Origin: Caldilineaceae bacterium SB0661_bin_34 | Lineage (GTDB): Bacteria > Chloroflexota > Anaerolineae > Caldilineales > Caldilineaceae | Direction of reading: 5' to 3' | Length of the DNA: 64,000 bases | NCBI GenBank assembly: GCA_009841145.1 | Contig: VXMJ01000057.1 | Location: 62,001-126,000 of the forward strand | Shown: positions 9,501-18,159 of the stretch, in pieces | Numbering within the stretch: position 1 is the stretch's first letter | Layout: the number at the start of each line of letters is the position of its first letter | Position numbers and translations under genes: made by a program | The notes under the pieces: generated by a model | What the model was told of the DNA's origin: nothing | The model's input: only the letters and a program-made list of their open reading frames with translations | Databases searched by the model: none

Positions 9501-9880
9501 CCGGCTGCCGGCGCGGGCCGGGGTTTCGTTTCCGGCTTGTTGCCAGATTGGTGAGGTAGTCGCCGAACGTACCTGGGAACTCCCGCAGGGCGCCGTTCTG
9601 CAGGACCACGACCCGGTTTGCCAGGCGGTTCAGGAAGTGTTGTGCGACACCACCAGGATGGCGCCGGCGAATCCCAACAGGACCTCCTCCAGGATTTCGG
9701 CCGACGGGATATCCAGGTTGTTGGTCGGTTCGTCCAAGACCAGGAAGTTGGGTTGCTGAAGCATCATCAGGGCCATCTGCAACCGGCTCCGTTCGTCACC
9801 CGACAACGCCCCCACGGGATCCAGGCACTGGCGGTGGCCTCGGTCATGGAGTGGTCGCGGCGCACCGTGGCAACCAGATT
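9475..9880 (-). pseudogene. Decayed 3' fragment of an ABC-F ATPase (left copy of duplicated junction)
   Basis: On the minus strand this encodes pieces closely matching the last part of the intact ABC-F gene at 15462-17150, including LSGDERSRLQ, LDEPTNNLD and EILEEVLLGF. DNA similarity starts inside the lysK end and runs to about 9880. Relative to the intact copy it has a 37-bp deletion near 9833, between two GGCGGT repeats. It also has a small deletion near 9640 that shifts the frame just after VVSH. It has no start and cannot make a functional ATPase. Confidence 0.88.
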
Positions 9881-9975
9881 GAAGGATAGTTTCACGATCG
9901 TTCTCCAGGCACCCTAGTTGCCGAATTTCTGGTCAGATAGTCGTCCGCCAACATCCTGCCGTGACGCAGAAGCAA

Positions 9976-10018
9976 CGTTTGGCCAGCTATTTCGATTCTC
10001 GTAACAGCTGGCCAAACG
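9976..10018. repeat. 13-bp perfect inverted repeat
   Basis: CGTTTGGCCAGCT (9976-9988) is followed 17 bases later by its exact reverse complement (10006-10018). It lies between two ABC-F scraps. No T-run follows on either strand, so a normal intrinsic terminator is unlikely. It could be the end of a lost mobile element or a protein-binding site. Confidence 0.7.
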
Positions 10019-10033
10019 CTGCGGAACCCGATG

Positions 10034-10093
10034 GTGTCGAACTGGAATTTCCACAGGAAGGAAACGGCAGTGGCCTCGGTCATGGTCATGGAG
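10034..10093 (-). pseudogene. Second, shorter ABC-F gene scrap
   Basis: On the minus strand this encodes MTEATAVSFLWKFQF, nearly identical to the MTEATAVSFLRKFQF segment of the intact ABC-F protein. It covers the stretch removed by the 37-bp deletion in the neighbouring scrap. Flanking bases do not match the intact gene. The rest of the gap from 9881 to 10308 shows no recognisable gene. Confidence 0.7.
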
Positions 10094-10308
10094 CGGGCAT
10101 TAGGCGGAAACTGTTCCGGTATCCCTGTCCGAGCAGCCTGAGGGTCGGGGATGCGACGGTATCGGGTTAGGGTGGGACGGGATCCGGCCACGGTGCGTCG
10201 GGGTCCAACCATAGGAGATCGAGGAGGTTTTGCCCCTGCATGCGAGGAGGATTCCCAGGCCGTAAACCGGCGGCAATCGAATGCAGGCTCCCACAAGGCA
10301 AAACCCGG

Positions 10309-11580
10309 TTACCTCGCCAAGTCCTCGACCATCATGTCGCCCGGTAGAACACCCTCGTAGGTGACGAGGTCGCCAAATCTCACCCACCTACCCCCTTCGG
10401 CTCGTACCAGGAAACCCCCTTGCACGGGATCGTGGTCGGTGGGGCTGGTGTTGACGGGCCCAAGGCAAATGGAGCACCAAAATTCGGTGATTGACTCCGC
10501 GGCTTCGATCAGACCCTCGCGGGTAAGGTCCCGACCAGCCTTTCTCAAGGTCTCCTCTACCAACTCTCCGACGTACTGGCCGTACAGGGTCAAGGTGTTG
10601 CCGTTCTCCGCCCCCATGTAGTCCTGGACCAATTTATGGTGTTTGGCGACGTTGGGGTCGTCGATTTCAAAGGCCGATTTGAGGTATCCCAGGGACACGG
10701 TGCCTTCGATGACTTCCGGGCCGGCCAGAAGCACAGTTAATTCGTTGGCACTAACCAAACTCAAAACAAAGGGTACGTCCCAATTCAGGTTCAGACGCGC
10801 GTGTTTGATCGCGGTCGCGAAATGTTGGGGCGTGGCCCAGATGGCAATCACGTCGACTCCCGCCGCGTGGAGGCGGTCCACCTGGGAAGCCAGATCCACA
10901 TCCAGGACTTCGTGAGTTTCTTCACCCACAATGTCCAGGGCATCGCCCACTCCCCGTCTGATGCCGGTCATTCCGTCCGCGCCGAAATCGTCGTTCTGGC
11001 TCATCAAGCCCAACTTTAACCCGGGGTAGGTCTCGGCGATATGCTGCCCCAAGATTATCCCCTCGCCCACATAGTTGGGGATGGAACCAAAGACCATGGG
11101 TCTGGCCTCCGGGTCCTTCACCCACTCGGTCGCTCCGGTCGCCACGAACAGGTCGGGTACTCCGTTTTCCTGAAGATAGTCCACAACCTGCAAGTGGGTA
11201 GGCGTTCCAAATCCGTTGACCAAGGCGAAGATTCGGTCTTCCTCCACCAGCTTGCGGACCAGGTCGACCGTCTTGGGAGGCGAGTAGCCGTCGTCTTCGA
11301 TCAGAAACTTGATTGTCCTGCCGTTGACTCCCCCCTTGGTCTCGTTCACGTATTCGAAGTAAGCGTTGATGGCTAAAGCGATTTGGGAATACACGGCGAC
11401 GGGCCCGGTAAGGGAGGAGTGAGTTCCCAACACCACCTCATCGTCCGTAACCCCGGGTACCGGCGCCTCCTCGACAGGCGCCGGAAATTCTCCGACACCC
11501 TCCACGCATGCGGCTCCCAGGAACATCGCCGCGAGCAATCCGGCAACAACCCATGTCCAAGCTTTTCCCGAGAGAGTCAT
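10309..11580 (-). CDS. livK: Branched-chain amino acid-type ABC transporter substrate-binding lipoprotein
   Basis: The 423-residue protein starts at the ATG at 11580, preceded by an AGGAG ribosome site. An N-terminal hydrophobic stretch ends in the lipobox FLGAAC, so it should be a lipoprotein facing outward. TDDEVVLGTHSSLTGPVAVYSQIALAI and the later INEAGG-like region (VNETKGGVNG) fit the periplasmic-binding protein type 1 (LivJ/LivK) fold. It binds the solute delivered to LivH/LivM. The ligand may be an amino acid, amide or another small acid. It is last in the operon, 150 bases after livM. Confidence 0.87.
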   Translation of the reverse strand: MTLSGKAWTWVVAGLLAAMFLGAACVEGVGEFPAPVEEAPVPGVTDDEVVLGTHSSLTGPVAVYSQIALAINAYFEYVNETKGGVNGRTIKFLIEDDGYSPPKTVDLVRKLVEEDRIFALVNGFGTPTHLQVVDYLQENGVPDLFVATGATEWVKDPEARPMVFGSIPNYVGEGIILGQHIAETYPGLKLGLMSQNDDFGADGMTGIRRGVGDALDIVGEETHEVLDVDLASQVDRLHAAGVDVIAIWATPQHFATAIKHARLNLNWDVPFVLSLVSANELTVLLAGPEVIEGTVSLGYLKSAFEIDDPNVAKHHKLVQDYMGAENGNTLTLYGQYVGELVEETLRKAGRDLTREGLIEAAESITEFWCSICLGPVNTSPTDHDPVQGGFLVRAEGGRWVRFGDLVTYEGVLPGDMMVEDLAR

Positions 11581-11729
11581 GTTGTCACTCCTATTGTGCT
11601 TTGCATTCCGTTGAACGGGTTTGGATGCGGCCTTATACCACACTTCGGGTTGTTGCTTTGGAGGGCCGTAGGCTTGCTTGGATGTCGAACGACAACAGCG
11701 CAAACCCGCACACAGGCAAACACGCGGTG

Positions 11730-12776
11730 TCATGATCGGGACGACCAGAGGCTTCCAAGATTCCATTCTCGGAGTTTGGGCCACAGAGGCCTTTGGAAAA
11801 ATCCCGCGATACCCTTGGGAAAAAGAACGATTACCGCGATCAGGGATGCCCCGTAGAAAACGTTCCGCAGGTTGTTGGTCCCCGGCACGAATCCGGCCAA
11901 AGCGCTGATGGCTTCAGACTGGAAGGTCAAAAACAACGCTGCGACTATGGAACCAAGCACACTGCCCAGGCCTCCAATCACTATCGCCACCAAGAAGAAT
12001 ATCGAGTCTATGAGACCGAGGCTGTCGGGAGAGACGAATCCCTGTACGGCAAAGAAAAGCCCTCCCCCAATGCCCGCATACAGCGAACTGACGCCGAAGG
12101 CCAACGCCTTGTACCTTGGCACGTCGACTCCCATCTGCTCCGCTCCCACCTCGCTGTCCCGCAAGGCTACGAACGCCCGACCCGTGCGGCTCCGCGTAAG
12201 GTTCACGAACAAGACCGTCATGGCCACCGCCACGGACATCGCGACGTAATACATCCACGCCCGACCGTCCAGTACGCCCCCCAGAAAGCCGGGAGGTCCC
12301 ACCACGCCTCCCCTAATGCCCAACGCCCCTTGGGTCCACTGGGTCAGCACATTCAATTTGAGGATTTGGGGAAATGCCAACATCAAACCAAACGTGGCAA
12401 TGGCCAGGTAAGGTCCTCTCAAGCGCACTGCGGGGATGCCTATCGTCACCCACCCCACGAGGGCGGTCGCCGCCCCCGACAAGCCGATGGCACCCCACAA
12501 AGGGAAGCCGTATTGTTGGGAGAGCACCGCCGTCAGGTACGCGCTGGCCAGGACCAGCGCCGCGTGTCCGAACGAGACCTGTCCGCTATATCCGGTCAGC
12601 AGGTTCATACCAAGCAGAACGAGCAGCCAAACGGCAAACATGGTGGCGTTGAAGGTTCGGAATTCACTTAGGAACATTCTGAAGAAAGGCCACTCGTGAA
12701 GGAAGGGAAACGCCACCAGGAACACGCCAAGCAGCAGTAACCCTATCGGCTTAGGTCCGGGTGGGAGGACTTGCAC
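11730..12776 (-). CDS. livM: Branched-chain amino acid-type ABC transporter permease LivM
   Basis: This 348-residue, strongly hydrophobic protein carries the LivM signature LLTGYSGQVSFGHAA near its N terminus and the permease motif around YKALAFGVSSLYAGIGGGLFF. These are the subunit contacts with the ATPases. The GTG start at 12776 lies 3 bases after the livH stop, so the two are coupled. Together with LivH it forms the membrane channel. The length is normal. Confidence 0.9.
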   Translation of the reverse strand: MQVLPPGPKPIGLLLLGVFLVAFPFLHEWPFFRMFLSEFRTFNATMFAVWLLVLLGMNLLTGYSGQVSFGHAALVLASAYLTAVLSQQYGFPLWGAIGLSGAATALVGWVTIGIPAVRLRGPYLAIATFGLMLAFPQILKLNVLTQWTQGALGIRGGVVGPPGFLGGVLDGRAWMYYVAMSVAVAMTVLFVNLTRSRTGRAFVALRDSEVGAEQMGVDVPRYKALAFGVSSLYAGIGGGLFFAVQGFVSPDSLGLIDSIFFLVAIVIGGLGSVLGSIVAALFLTFQSEAISALAGFVPGTNNLRNVFYGASLIAVIVLFPKGIAGFFQRPLWPKLREWNLGSLWSSRS

Positions 12777-12779
12777 CGG

Positions 12780-13667
12780 CTACACGCGCATCCGGACGGG
12801 TCGCCCGAAAATGCCATTGGGCCGCACCATCAGCACCAGCACAATCACTGCGAAGGCCACGGCCAAGTCGATGCTGCCTACGCTGGAAGGTGTATAGGTG
12901 CCAGCCAAATTCTTCACAACACCGATGATCAACCCTCCGACCACAGCTCCGACAGGGCTGTCCAAACCGCCCAGCACCGCCGCCGCCAAGGCGAACAGCA
13001 CAACAAAAAACATCGTCCGGATGTCCAGCCCCAGGCTTTGGGCCGCCAGTATTCCGGCTATGGCACCCACGGCGGTGCCCAAACCCCAACCTGTGCTCAA
13101 CATACGACCCACCGGGATGCCCACCAACCGGCTGGCCAGCCGGTTTAGGGCCGTTGCCCGCAACGCCAGACCAAACCTGGTGCATTGGAACAGCAGATAC
13201 AACAAGGCCGTAGTCACGATGGAAACCACCAGGATACCCAGGTTCAAACGCCCGATGCACACCCCGCCAACGCAAGACGCGCCTCCGCTAAAGAAGCTGA
13301 AGGGGCCGAAACTCTTGGGCAACGGTCCCCAAATATATAAGGCCAACCCGTCGAAAATGAGGAACAACCCCATCGCCACAATAAGGGAGTTGAGGTCGGA
13401 TGTTCCTTCTACCCGCCTCACGATCAACCACTCGACCAAGGCCCCCATCGCCAGCGCGGACAACAGGGTCAGCAAGACCGCCGGCCAGAAGCCCATGCCT
13501 GTGCTCATCGCCGACCAAGCGACGAACATCGAGAACATGGCCATTTGCCCTTGGGCAAAGTTGAGGGTGCCGGTGGATCGGTAGATCAACACTATGCCGA
13601 GAGCCAGGATAGCGAACATGCTTCCGCTGGCGATGCCGCCGATCAGCTGTTGCAGAAAGAGGTCCAT
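12780..13667 (-). CDS. livH: Branched-chain amino acid-type ABC transporter permease LivH
   Basis: The 295 residues form about eight hydrophobic segments. The conserved LivH start is visible: IGGIASGSMFAILALGIVLIYRSTGTLNFAQG (given here in part: LNFAQGQMAMFS). The ATG at 13667 follows livF by 25 bases. With LivM it builds the translocation path. A normal-length member with no visible defects. Confidence 0.9.
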   Translation of the reverse strand: MDLFLQQLIGGIASGSMFAILALGIVLIYRSTGTLNFAQGQMAMFSMFVAWSAMSTGMGFWPAVLLTLLSALAMGALVEWLIVRRVEGTSDLNSLIVAMGLFLIFDGLALYIWGPLPKSFGPFSFFSGGASCVGGVCIGRLNLGILVVSIVTTALLYLLFQCTRFGLALRATALNRLASRLVGIPVGRMLSTGWGLGTAVGAIAGILAAQSLGLDIRTMFFVVLFALAAAVLGGLDSPVGAVVGGLIIGVVKNLAGTYTPSSVGSIDLAVAFAVIVLVLMVRPNGIFGRPVRMRV

Positions 13668-13692
13668 TGCATTTCCGCGGCTCCAGCTACGC

Positions 13693-14400
13693 TCAGTGGC
13701 CCAGGTAAGCGCTGCGCACCTCTTCGTTGTCCAGTAAATTTCGGGCGGTGTCTCCCAGCACCACCTTGCCTACTTCCAACACGTAGCCATACCCGGAAAT
13801 TCCCACCGCCAAGTCGGCAGCCTGTTCGGCCAGCAACACCGATATGCCCTCCGCTTTACTCAAGCTCATGATTCCGGCAAACATTTCTTGGGCCAGAAGC
13901 GGTGCCAAGCCCAACGAAGGTTCGTCCATGAGCAACAGCCGGGGCCGCGCCATCAACGCCCGCCCGATGGCCAGCATCTGTTGCTCGCCGCCACTCAGCA
14001 GGTAAGACGACAATTCAAGCCTCTCGCTCAGGGCGGGAAAGTAGGTGAGCACCCTCTCCAGCTGTTCATCGAAACCCTTGCCCTCCCCTTGGGTGTACGC
14101 ACCCAGGCGCAGGTTCTCCAACACCGTCATCTCGCCGAACAATTGGCGTCCCTCAAGCGTCGCGCATATGCCCAACCTCACGATGGTCTCGGTGGACAAC
14201 CCGGCAATCTCCCGACCTTCAAAATCGATGGATCCGGCCTGGATCGGCAAAAGACCCGCCACCGCGTGAATGGTGGTGCTCTTTCCGGACCCGTTGGCTC
14301 CGAGAAGAGTCACGATGTGGCCTTCCGGCACTTCCAACGAGACTCCGTGCAAGGCGGGCGCTTGGCCATAAGAGACGTGAATGTCCTTAAGCGTCAACAT
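13693..14400 (-). CDS. livF: ABC transporter ATP-binding protein LivF
   Basis: This 235-residue ATPase has Walker A LLGANGSGKST, signature LLSGGEQQMLAIGRALM and Walker B LLLMDEPSLGLAP. SYGQAPALHGVSLEV at the start is typical of LivF. The ATG at 14400 was preferred over an in-frame TTG 12 bases upstream; it overlaps the end of livG by 14 bases. It energises transport with LivG. Confidence 0.92.
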   Translation of the reverse strand: MLTLKDIHVSYGQAPALHGVSLEVPEGHIVTLLGANGSGKSTTIHAVAGLLPIQAGSIDFEGREIAGLSTETIVRLGICATLEGRQLFGEMTVLENLRLGAYTQGEGKGFDEQLERVLTYFPALSERLELSSYLLSGGEQQMLAIGRALMARPRLLLMDEPSLGLAPLLAQEMFAGIMSLSKAEGISVLLAEQAADLAVGISGYGYVLEVGKVVLGDTARNLLDNEEVRSAYLGH

Positions 14401-15160
14401 GCGGCGCACCAAGATACGTCTGGATTACCGCAGGATCACGACGCACTTCGGTCGGTGTCCCGTCGGCAATCTTTCTACCGAAATCGAGTACGCACACCCT
14501 GTCGGAGATGTCCATCACCAATCCCATGCGGTGCTCCACCAGCAATACCGCAACTCCCAACTCGTCTCGGATTCCCCGGACAATGCGGGCTATGGAGTCC
14601 ACTTGTTCGTGGGTCAGGCCGCCCGCAGGCTCGTCAAGCAGGGCCAGCTTGGGCCGGGAAACCAGGGCCCTGGCTATCTCCACACGCTTTTTTAAGTCGT
14701 AAGACAGTGCGTGGACGGGTATGTCCCGGACCTGCGTCAGCTCCATCAGCTCCAAAGTGTCTTCTGCCCGCGAACGAGCCTTCCGCTCCTCGCGCATTTG
14801 CCTGGGAAGGCGGAAAAACGCATCCAGAGCACTGTACCGTATTTTCGAGTGTTGACCCACCAGCAGGTTATCCAACACGGACATCGAGGAAAACAGTTCC
14901 AAATTCTGAAAGGTGCGCGCCACGCCGTTGGCAACAACCTGGTGTGGCCGCATTTTGAGCAGATCCCGGCCCATGAACCGAATGGAACCCTTCATGGGAT
15001 CGTAAACGCGGGTGAGGCAGTTGAACACCGTCGTCTTCCCCGCGCCGTTGGGACCGATGATCGACACAATCTCCGCTTCGTCCACAGAGAAACCGACCCC
15101 GTCCAACGCCAAGATACCCCCGAACTGGATCGAAAGTTCTTCGACTGTTAGTAGAGGCAA
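14387..15160 (-). CDS. livG: ABC transporter ATP-binding protein LivG
   Basis: The 257-residue ATPase has Walker A IIGPNGAGKTT, Walker B LALLDEPAGGL and the LivG-type ARTFQNLELFSSMSVLDNLLVG segment. The signature loop reads LSYDLKKRVEIARAL instead of the common LSYGQQRRLEIARAL, an unusual but ATPase-compatible variant. The start is TTG at 15160 with a GGGAGG ribosome site 7 bases upstream. First gene of the liv operon, transcribed away from the IS5-type remnant. Confidence 0.9.
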   Translation of the reverse strand: MPLLTVEELSIQFGGILALDGVGFSVDEAEIVSIIGPNGAGKTTVFNCLTRVYDPMKGSIRFMGRDLLKMRPHQVVANGVARTFQNLELFSSMSVLDNLLVGQHSKIRYSALDAFFRLPRQMREERKARSRAEDTLELMELTQVRDIPVHALSYDLKKRVEIARALVSRPKLALLDEPAGGLTHEQVDSIARIVRGIRDELGVAVLLVEHRMGLVMDISDRVCVLDFGRKIADGTPTEVRRDPAVIQTYLGAPHVDA

Positions 15161-15179
15161 GATAAGGCCTCCCGCACCG

Positions 15180-15445
15180 TCAAACCGCTCGGGGACTGGG
15201 GGCAGACGGCATTACCCTGGTACCTGGAAACCGTCCGCCCCTCGGAACCCGGCACCGACTTCCAGCTCCTGCCCCGGCGCTGGGCCGTGGAGCGCACCTT
15301 TGCCTAGCTGGGACGGCATCGGCACCTGGGCAAGGACCACGAACAACGTCTGGGAACCACCGAAGCCTGGATCCCACACTGCCATGACTGGCCTCATGCT
15401 CCGTCGCCTAGCACAAATTGAACCTTGTAACACCCTCTGACAGCC
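15180..15445 (+). pseudogene. IS5-type transposase C-terminal remnant
   Basis: On the plus strand the sequence reads LLPRRWAVERTFA-stop-LGRHRHLGKDHE and then, after a frame change, TAMTGLMLRRLAQIE. This matches the end of IS5-group DDE transposases (LPRRWVVERTFAWLGR...LSKDYE...MIRLMLRRL). The Trp codon after TFA has become TAG and at least one frameshift is present. The element's 5' part and terminal repeats are not recognisable. It sits exactly at the right edge of the liv segment. Confidence 0.85.
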
Positions 15446-15449
15446 TCGC

Positions 15450-15897
15450 TGGGCACCCTGGTCAGGATGTTCTGACCGACTGCCGGCGCGGGCCGGGGTT
15501 TCGTTTCCGGCTTGTTGCCAGATTGGTGAGGTAGTCGCCGAACGTGCCTCGGAACTCCCTCAGGGCACCGTTCTGCAGGACCACGACCCGGTCTGCCAGG
15601 CGATCCAGGAAGTAGCGGTCATGCGACACCATCAGGATGGCACCGCCGAATCCCAGCAGGACCTCCTCCAGGATTTCAGCCGACTGGATGTCCAGGTTGT
15701 TGGTCGGTTCGTCCAGGATCAGGAAGTTGGGTTGCTGAAGCATCATCAGGGCCATCTGCAACCGACTCCGCTCGCCGCCCGACAACGCCCCCACGGGATC
15801 CAGGCACTGGCGGTAGCCGAACTGGAATTTCCGCAGGAAGGAAACGGCGGTGGCCTCGGTCATGGAGTGGTCGCGGCGTACCGTGTCAACCAAGTTT
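15450..15897. repeat. Right copy of the lysK-end/ABC-F-end direct repeat
   Basis: Position 15450 corresponds to 9475. The first bases (15450-15475) copy the end of lysK, which has no function here. The rest is the 3' coding part of the intact ABC-F gene. The copies are in direct orientation, and the left one is shorter because of a 37-bp and a smaller deletion. Confidence 0.88.
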
Positions 15898-17150
15898 AGC
15901 TGGTAGTCGAGGTTGCCGTGTTCCTGGTCGTAGAAACCCAGCTTCAGGCTGGGTCCCAGCTTAATCGTGCCGCCAGTGGGCTGCAGTTGGCCGCGGATCA
16001 AGTTGAGCAACAGAGACTTGCCCGCGCCGTTGGGGCCCACGATGGCCACCCGTTCTCCCTTCCAGACCAGAAGATCCGCGCGGTCGAACAGCCGGACACC
16101 CGTATCGGGAAAGGTGAAGGAGACATTGGTCAACTCCAAGACCTTCTCGCTTCCCCTCCGGTACTGCAGGGCCAGGTCCATGGTTTCGGAGTCGGTGACC
16201 GGTGCATCAATGCGGTCAATGCGGTCGATGCGCTTGAGAATGCTCTTGCCGCGGGTGATGAACTTGGGATTGTCGAAGACGGCGCCCCAGGTCAAAAGGC
16301 GCTTGGCCGATGCCTCCAGCCGTTTGATTTCCTTTTGTTGTGCCTGATAGTGACGGGCCTGACTGGCAACCGCAATCTCCTTCTGGATCACATACTCCGA
16401 ATAGTTGCCCGGCCAGGCGAACACCTTGCGTCGTTCCAGTTCAATGATGGAATCGACGATCAGATCCAGCAGGTAGCGATCGTGGGACACAATCGCTACG
16501 CCACCGCCAAAGGCACCGATTATCCGTTCCAACAACTGTTTGCCGCGCAGGTCAAGATGATTGTCGGGCTCATCCAGCACCAGGAAATCGGGCCGTCCGA
16601 CCAGAATGCGCGCCAGGGCCAACAGCTTCTTTTGGCCTCCGCTTAGGTCGGAGACCCGCAGACCGAAGCTATCCTCCGCCAAGCCGACCTGCCTCAGGGT
16701 CGCTTCGATAGTTCGTTGGAAACTGGGACCGCCCAGTTCGGCATACCGGGCAACCAGGGTGTCCTGGCGGGCGATGGCCGCCTCCAATCTGGCCGGATCC
16801 CCATACACCTCCTCCAGTCCCATGCTGGCCTCGACTTCTTGGAGTTCCGCCTCCACCCGGTCCAACTCCGGGAGGGCGCCCTGCATCGCCTCCAATACCG
16901 TCGCGGACCGAGGCAACTCGGCTTCCTGAGGCAGATAGCCGAACCGGACCGGGCGGTCGCGGACCACACTGCCGGCATCGGCACCGTGAATCCCCGTAAG
17001 ACACTTGAGCAACGTGCTCTTGCCCGAACCATTGCGTCCCACGACGCCGACAGTCTCCTGGCTGTATACAGCCAGGGTCACGTCCTCCAGGACGGGTTCG
17101 TCAAAGTAGGCTGCCGTAACCTGGTTGAACGACAGGACCCTTTCCTTCAT
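15462..17150 (-). CDS. ABC-F family ATPase (translation factor type)
   Basis: The 562-residue protein has two ABC domains and no membrane part. Domain 1 has VGRNGSGKST, LSGGQKKLLAL and LDEPDNHLD. Domain 2 has VGPNGAGKSL, LSGGERSRLQMAL and LDEPTNNLD. A charged linker of about 80 residues between them is the ribosome-contacting part of ABC-F proteins, which adjust the ribosomal tRNA sites (EttA/Uup-like) or protect against antibiotics. The linker contains a small tandem repeat, RIDRIDRID. Subtype cannot be decided by eye. Its 3' end is the duplicated sequence found again at 9475-9880. Confidence 0.9.
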   Translation of the reverse strand: MKERVLSFNQVTAAYFDEPVLEDVTLAVYSQETVGVVGRNGSGKSTLLKCLTGIHGADAGSVVRDRPVRFGYLPQEAELPRSATVLEAMQGALPELDRVEAELQEVEASMGLEEVYGDPARLEAAIARQDTLVARYAELGGPSFQRTIEATLRQVGLAEDSFGLRVSDLSGGQKKLLALARILVGRPDFLVLDEPDNHLDLRGKQLLERIIGAFGGGVAIVSHDRYLLDLIVDSIIELERRKVFAWPGNYSEYVIQKEIAVASQARHYQAQQKEIKRLEASAKRLLTWGAVFDNPKFITRGKSILKRIDRIDRIDAPVTDSETMDLALQYRRGSEKVLELTNVSFTFPDTGVRLFDRADLLVWKGERVAIVGPNGAGKSLLLNLIRGQLQPTGGTIKLGPSLKLGFYDQEHGNLDYQLNLVDTVRRDHSMTEATAVSFLRKFQFGYRQCLDPVGALSGGERSRLQMALMMLQQPNFLILDEPTNNLDIQSAEILEEVLLGFGGAILMVSHDRYFLDRLADRVVVLQNGALREFRGTFGDYLTNLATSRKRNPGPRRQSVRTS

Positions 17151-17260
17151 CGTAGCCGTCCATCTGGAAACCGCATCGCCATCAAATGGTCAATCCGCCT
17201 GCCCCGCGGCCAACGCGGCCGACCCGCGATGGCTCGGGGACACAGGGCATCGAATTCGAA

Positions 17261-18052
17261 TCAGGGAAGGGCTCCCATAAAGCCTCCGTCCGCGGCCAGG
17301 CCGATACCGGTGATGAAGCCTGCCTGCTTGCTGCACAGAAATGTGACCGCCGCGCCAAACTCCATGGGATCCCCCAGACGTCCCAGCGGCACCGTGGCTG
17401 CCCGTTCGGCAAACGCCTCCTCCACGGTGATTCCCTTCTGGTCGGCAGCCTGTTGGGCCAGTTCATCAAGCCGATCCGTCTTGGTCACACCCGGGCACAC
17501 GGCATTCACAGTCGTTCCGGTCACAGCCAGTTCCATGCTCAGGGTCTTGATCACGCCATGAACTCCGGTACGCGTGGCATTGCTCAACACCATGCTTTCC
17601 ATCGGGTGCTTGGCGCTAACGCTGGTGATGGCCACCAGGCGGCCCTGATCACTGGCGGTGACATGCGGCAGGGCGGACCGGAAGAGTCTGACGGCACTCA
17701 TGAGGTTCAGTTGCAGCGCCAAAGCCCACTCGGTGTCGGTCTTGTCCGCGAACTCCCCGCTAGGCGGCCCCCCGGCGTTGGCTACCACAATATCGAGGCC
17801 GCCGAACCGATCGGCGGCCGCCTGGATGAAGGCGCCTGGAGCCTCTGCGTCGGACATGTCCGCCACCAAGGCCAGTACCTCGGAACCGGTTTCCTCCCGT
17901 ATCCGCTCCGCAGCAGCCTGCAGGCGGTCTTCGTTGCGGGCGCAGATGGCGACGCGGCAGCCTTCCTGCGCTAGGGTCAAAGCTGACGCGAAGCCCAATC
18001 CGGCACTGGCGGCCGCCACAACCGCGGCCCGGCCCTTGAGGTTCAGATCCAT
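17261..18052 (-). CDS. SDR-family protein lacking the Tyr-Lys catalytic pair
   Basis: The 263 residues have a short-chain dehydrogenase fold: a dinucleotide-binding loop AAASAGLG (13-20), NAG (92-94), and TSVS around 143-146. The usual YxxxK active site is replaced by S157-N-A-T-R161. The C-terminal PGVTKT and GxxxxxDGG segments are normal. Some annotated SDR paralogues share this SNxxR variant, and their chemistry is unclear. The ATG at 18052 was preferred over a longer frame. It is downstream of a methyltransferase on the same strand. Confidence 0.82.
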   Translation of the reverse strand: MDLNLKGRAAVVAAASAGLGFASALTLAQEGCRVAICARNEDRLQAAAERIREETGSEVLALVADMSDAEAPGAFIQAAADRFGGLDIVVANAGGPPSGEFADKTDTEWALALQLNLMSAVRLFRSALPHVTASDQGRLVAITSVSAKHPMESMVLSNATRTGVHGVIKTLSMELAVTGTTVNAVCPGVTKTDRLDELAQQAADQKGITVEEAFAERAATVPLGRLGDPMEFGAAVTFLCSKQAGFITGIGLAADGGFMGALP

Positions 18053-18159
18053 GGTTTGTTCCCCGATGTGTAGCGATGAGTTCTGGGCATCCGAACTCGG
18101 CATAACCTGTCGGTTCGGCCTGCGGCCAGAATAGCACGGTCGGTCCATGCCGGGCCGAC

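Larger units (their letters stand above)
9881..15449. other. Candidate inserted segment carrying the liv operon
   Basis: This segment is bounded by two copies of the lysK-end/ABC-F-end sequence (9475-9880 and 15450-15897). It contains an ABC-F scrap, five minus-strand transporter genes and an IS5-type transposase remnant at the right edge. Removing the segment plus one copy restores a simple convergent lysK/ABC-F pair overlapping tail to tail. The insertion model is inference from this layout. Confidence 0.65.
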
